This document shows, piece by piece, positions 63,927 through 64,000 of a stretch of 64,000 nt of DNA (position 1 is its first letter; every line of letters starts with the position of its first letter). Both the position numbers and the translations under genes were made by a program. Location of the stretch: positions 43,411 to 107,410 of the forward strand of contig NZ_ATHV01000006.1 of NCBI RefSeq assembly GCF_000422205.1. The letters are read 5' to 3'. The notes beneath the pieces are model-generated. The model did no database searches and was not told where the DNA came from. It was given only the letters and a program-made list of their open reading frames with translations. The DNA is from Desulfovibrio sp. X2. GTDB lineage: Bacteria > Desulfobacterota > Desulfovibrionia > Desulfovibrionales > Desulfovibrionaceae.

Positions 63927-64000
63927 AGATCGGAAGAGCGGTTCAGCAGGAATGCCGAGACCGGGAGCTAATCTCGTATGCCGTCTTCTGCTTGTAAAAA
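63927..64000. other. Illumina sequencing adapter at the contig end (artefact)
   Basis: Starting at AGATCGGAAGAGC (63927-63939), the sequence reads as an Illumina paired-end adapter, followed by a seven-base stretch GGAGCTA in the index position, then ATCTCGTATGCCGTCTTCTG and the CTTG end, then TAAAAA as expected for read-through. This is library sequence, not genome, and should be trimmed. Genomic sequence ends at about 63926, 43 bases after the MCP stop. Confidence 0.97.

Overview
The window is GC-rich, tightly packed DNA from a Gram-negative, motile bacterium. The mix of genes is what I would expect from a Desulfovibrio-type (deltaproteobacterial) genome: heptose-based LPS genes, a complete Tad/Flp pilus locus run by a sigma-54 activator, a chemotaxis operon with a soluble receptor-like protein, and crcB next to a DUF190 gene. 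This placement is an inference; no rRNA or other marker gene is present. The first base lies inside uvrB. The last 74 bases are an Illumina library adapter, so the right edge is a raw contig end.

Layout. 1-3.8 kb: partial uvrB, a conserved hypothetical, a family 9 heptosyltransferase and an exported protein. 3.8-7.2 kb: clpS-clpA-aat, the N-degron adaptor, unfoldase and amino-acid transferase in one tight operon. 7.3-8.7 kb: a CYTH protein divergent from crcB-DUF190 (fluoride export). 8.75-15.36 kb (minus strand): a chemotaxis operon in the order soluble MCP-like protein, STAS protein, cheY, cheA, cheR, cheB. 15.5-24.9 kb: an envelope-glycan region with two methyltransferases, three related MurG/COG4671-like glycosyltransferases, two GT4 enzymes, a histidine phosphatase and a NodB-like deacetylase. 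25.0-36.6 kb: a seven-gene plus-strand operon made of a FtsX-type permease, its ATPase, a 1594-residue permease fused to a PA/M28-like ectodomain that has lost its metal ligands, two large OPT-like membrane proteins, an unrecognised soluble protein and a PqqD-like protein. This operon is the best candidate for an undescribed system. 36.6-43.6 kb: a small hypothetical, hldE, a 521-residue hypothetical, a TetR regulator, cheD with a response regulator, and an HD-GYP phosphodiesterase. 43.6-59.6 kb: the Tad pilus locus. 59.6-63.9 kb: an AbrB-like small protein, a hybrid histidine kinase and a methyl-accepting chemotaxis protein.

How the genes fit together. The Tad locus is two divergent transcription units flanking an NtrC-family regulator. 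The minus-strand unit runs flp, prepilin peptidase, cpaB, cpaC, a lipoprotein, cpaE, cpaF, tadB, tadC, tadD-SPOR and then a hybrid kinase. The plus-strand unit is tadE, tadG, tadE. Each unit is preceded by a near-consensus -24/-12 promoter with exact spacing, so the NtrC protein is the obvious activator of both pilin arms. The chemotaxis operon, cheD, the MCP and the HD-GYP protein point to coordinated motility and surface behaviour. hldE and the GT9 gene supply heptose for LPS, and the 16-25 kb cluster probably builds or decorates another surface glycan.

I saw no tRNA, rRNA, CRISPR array, insertion sequence or prophage.
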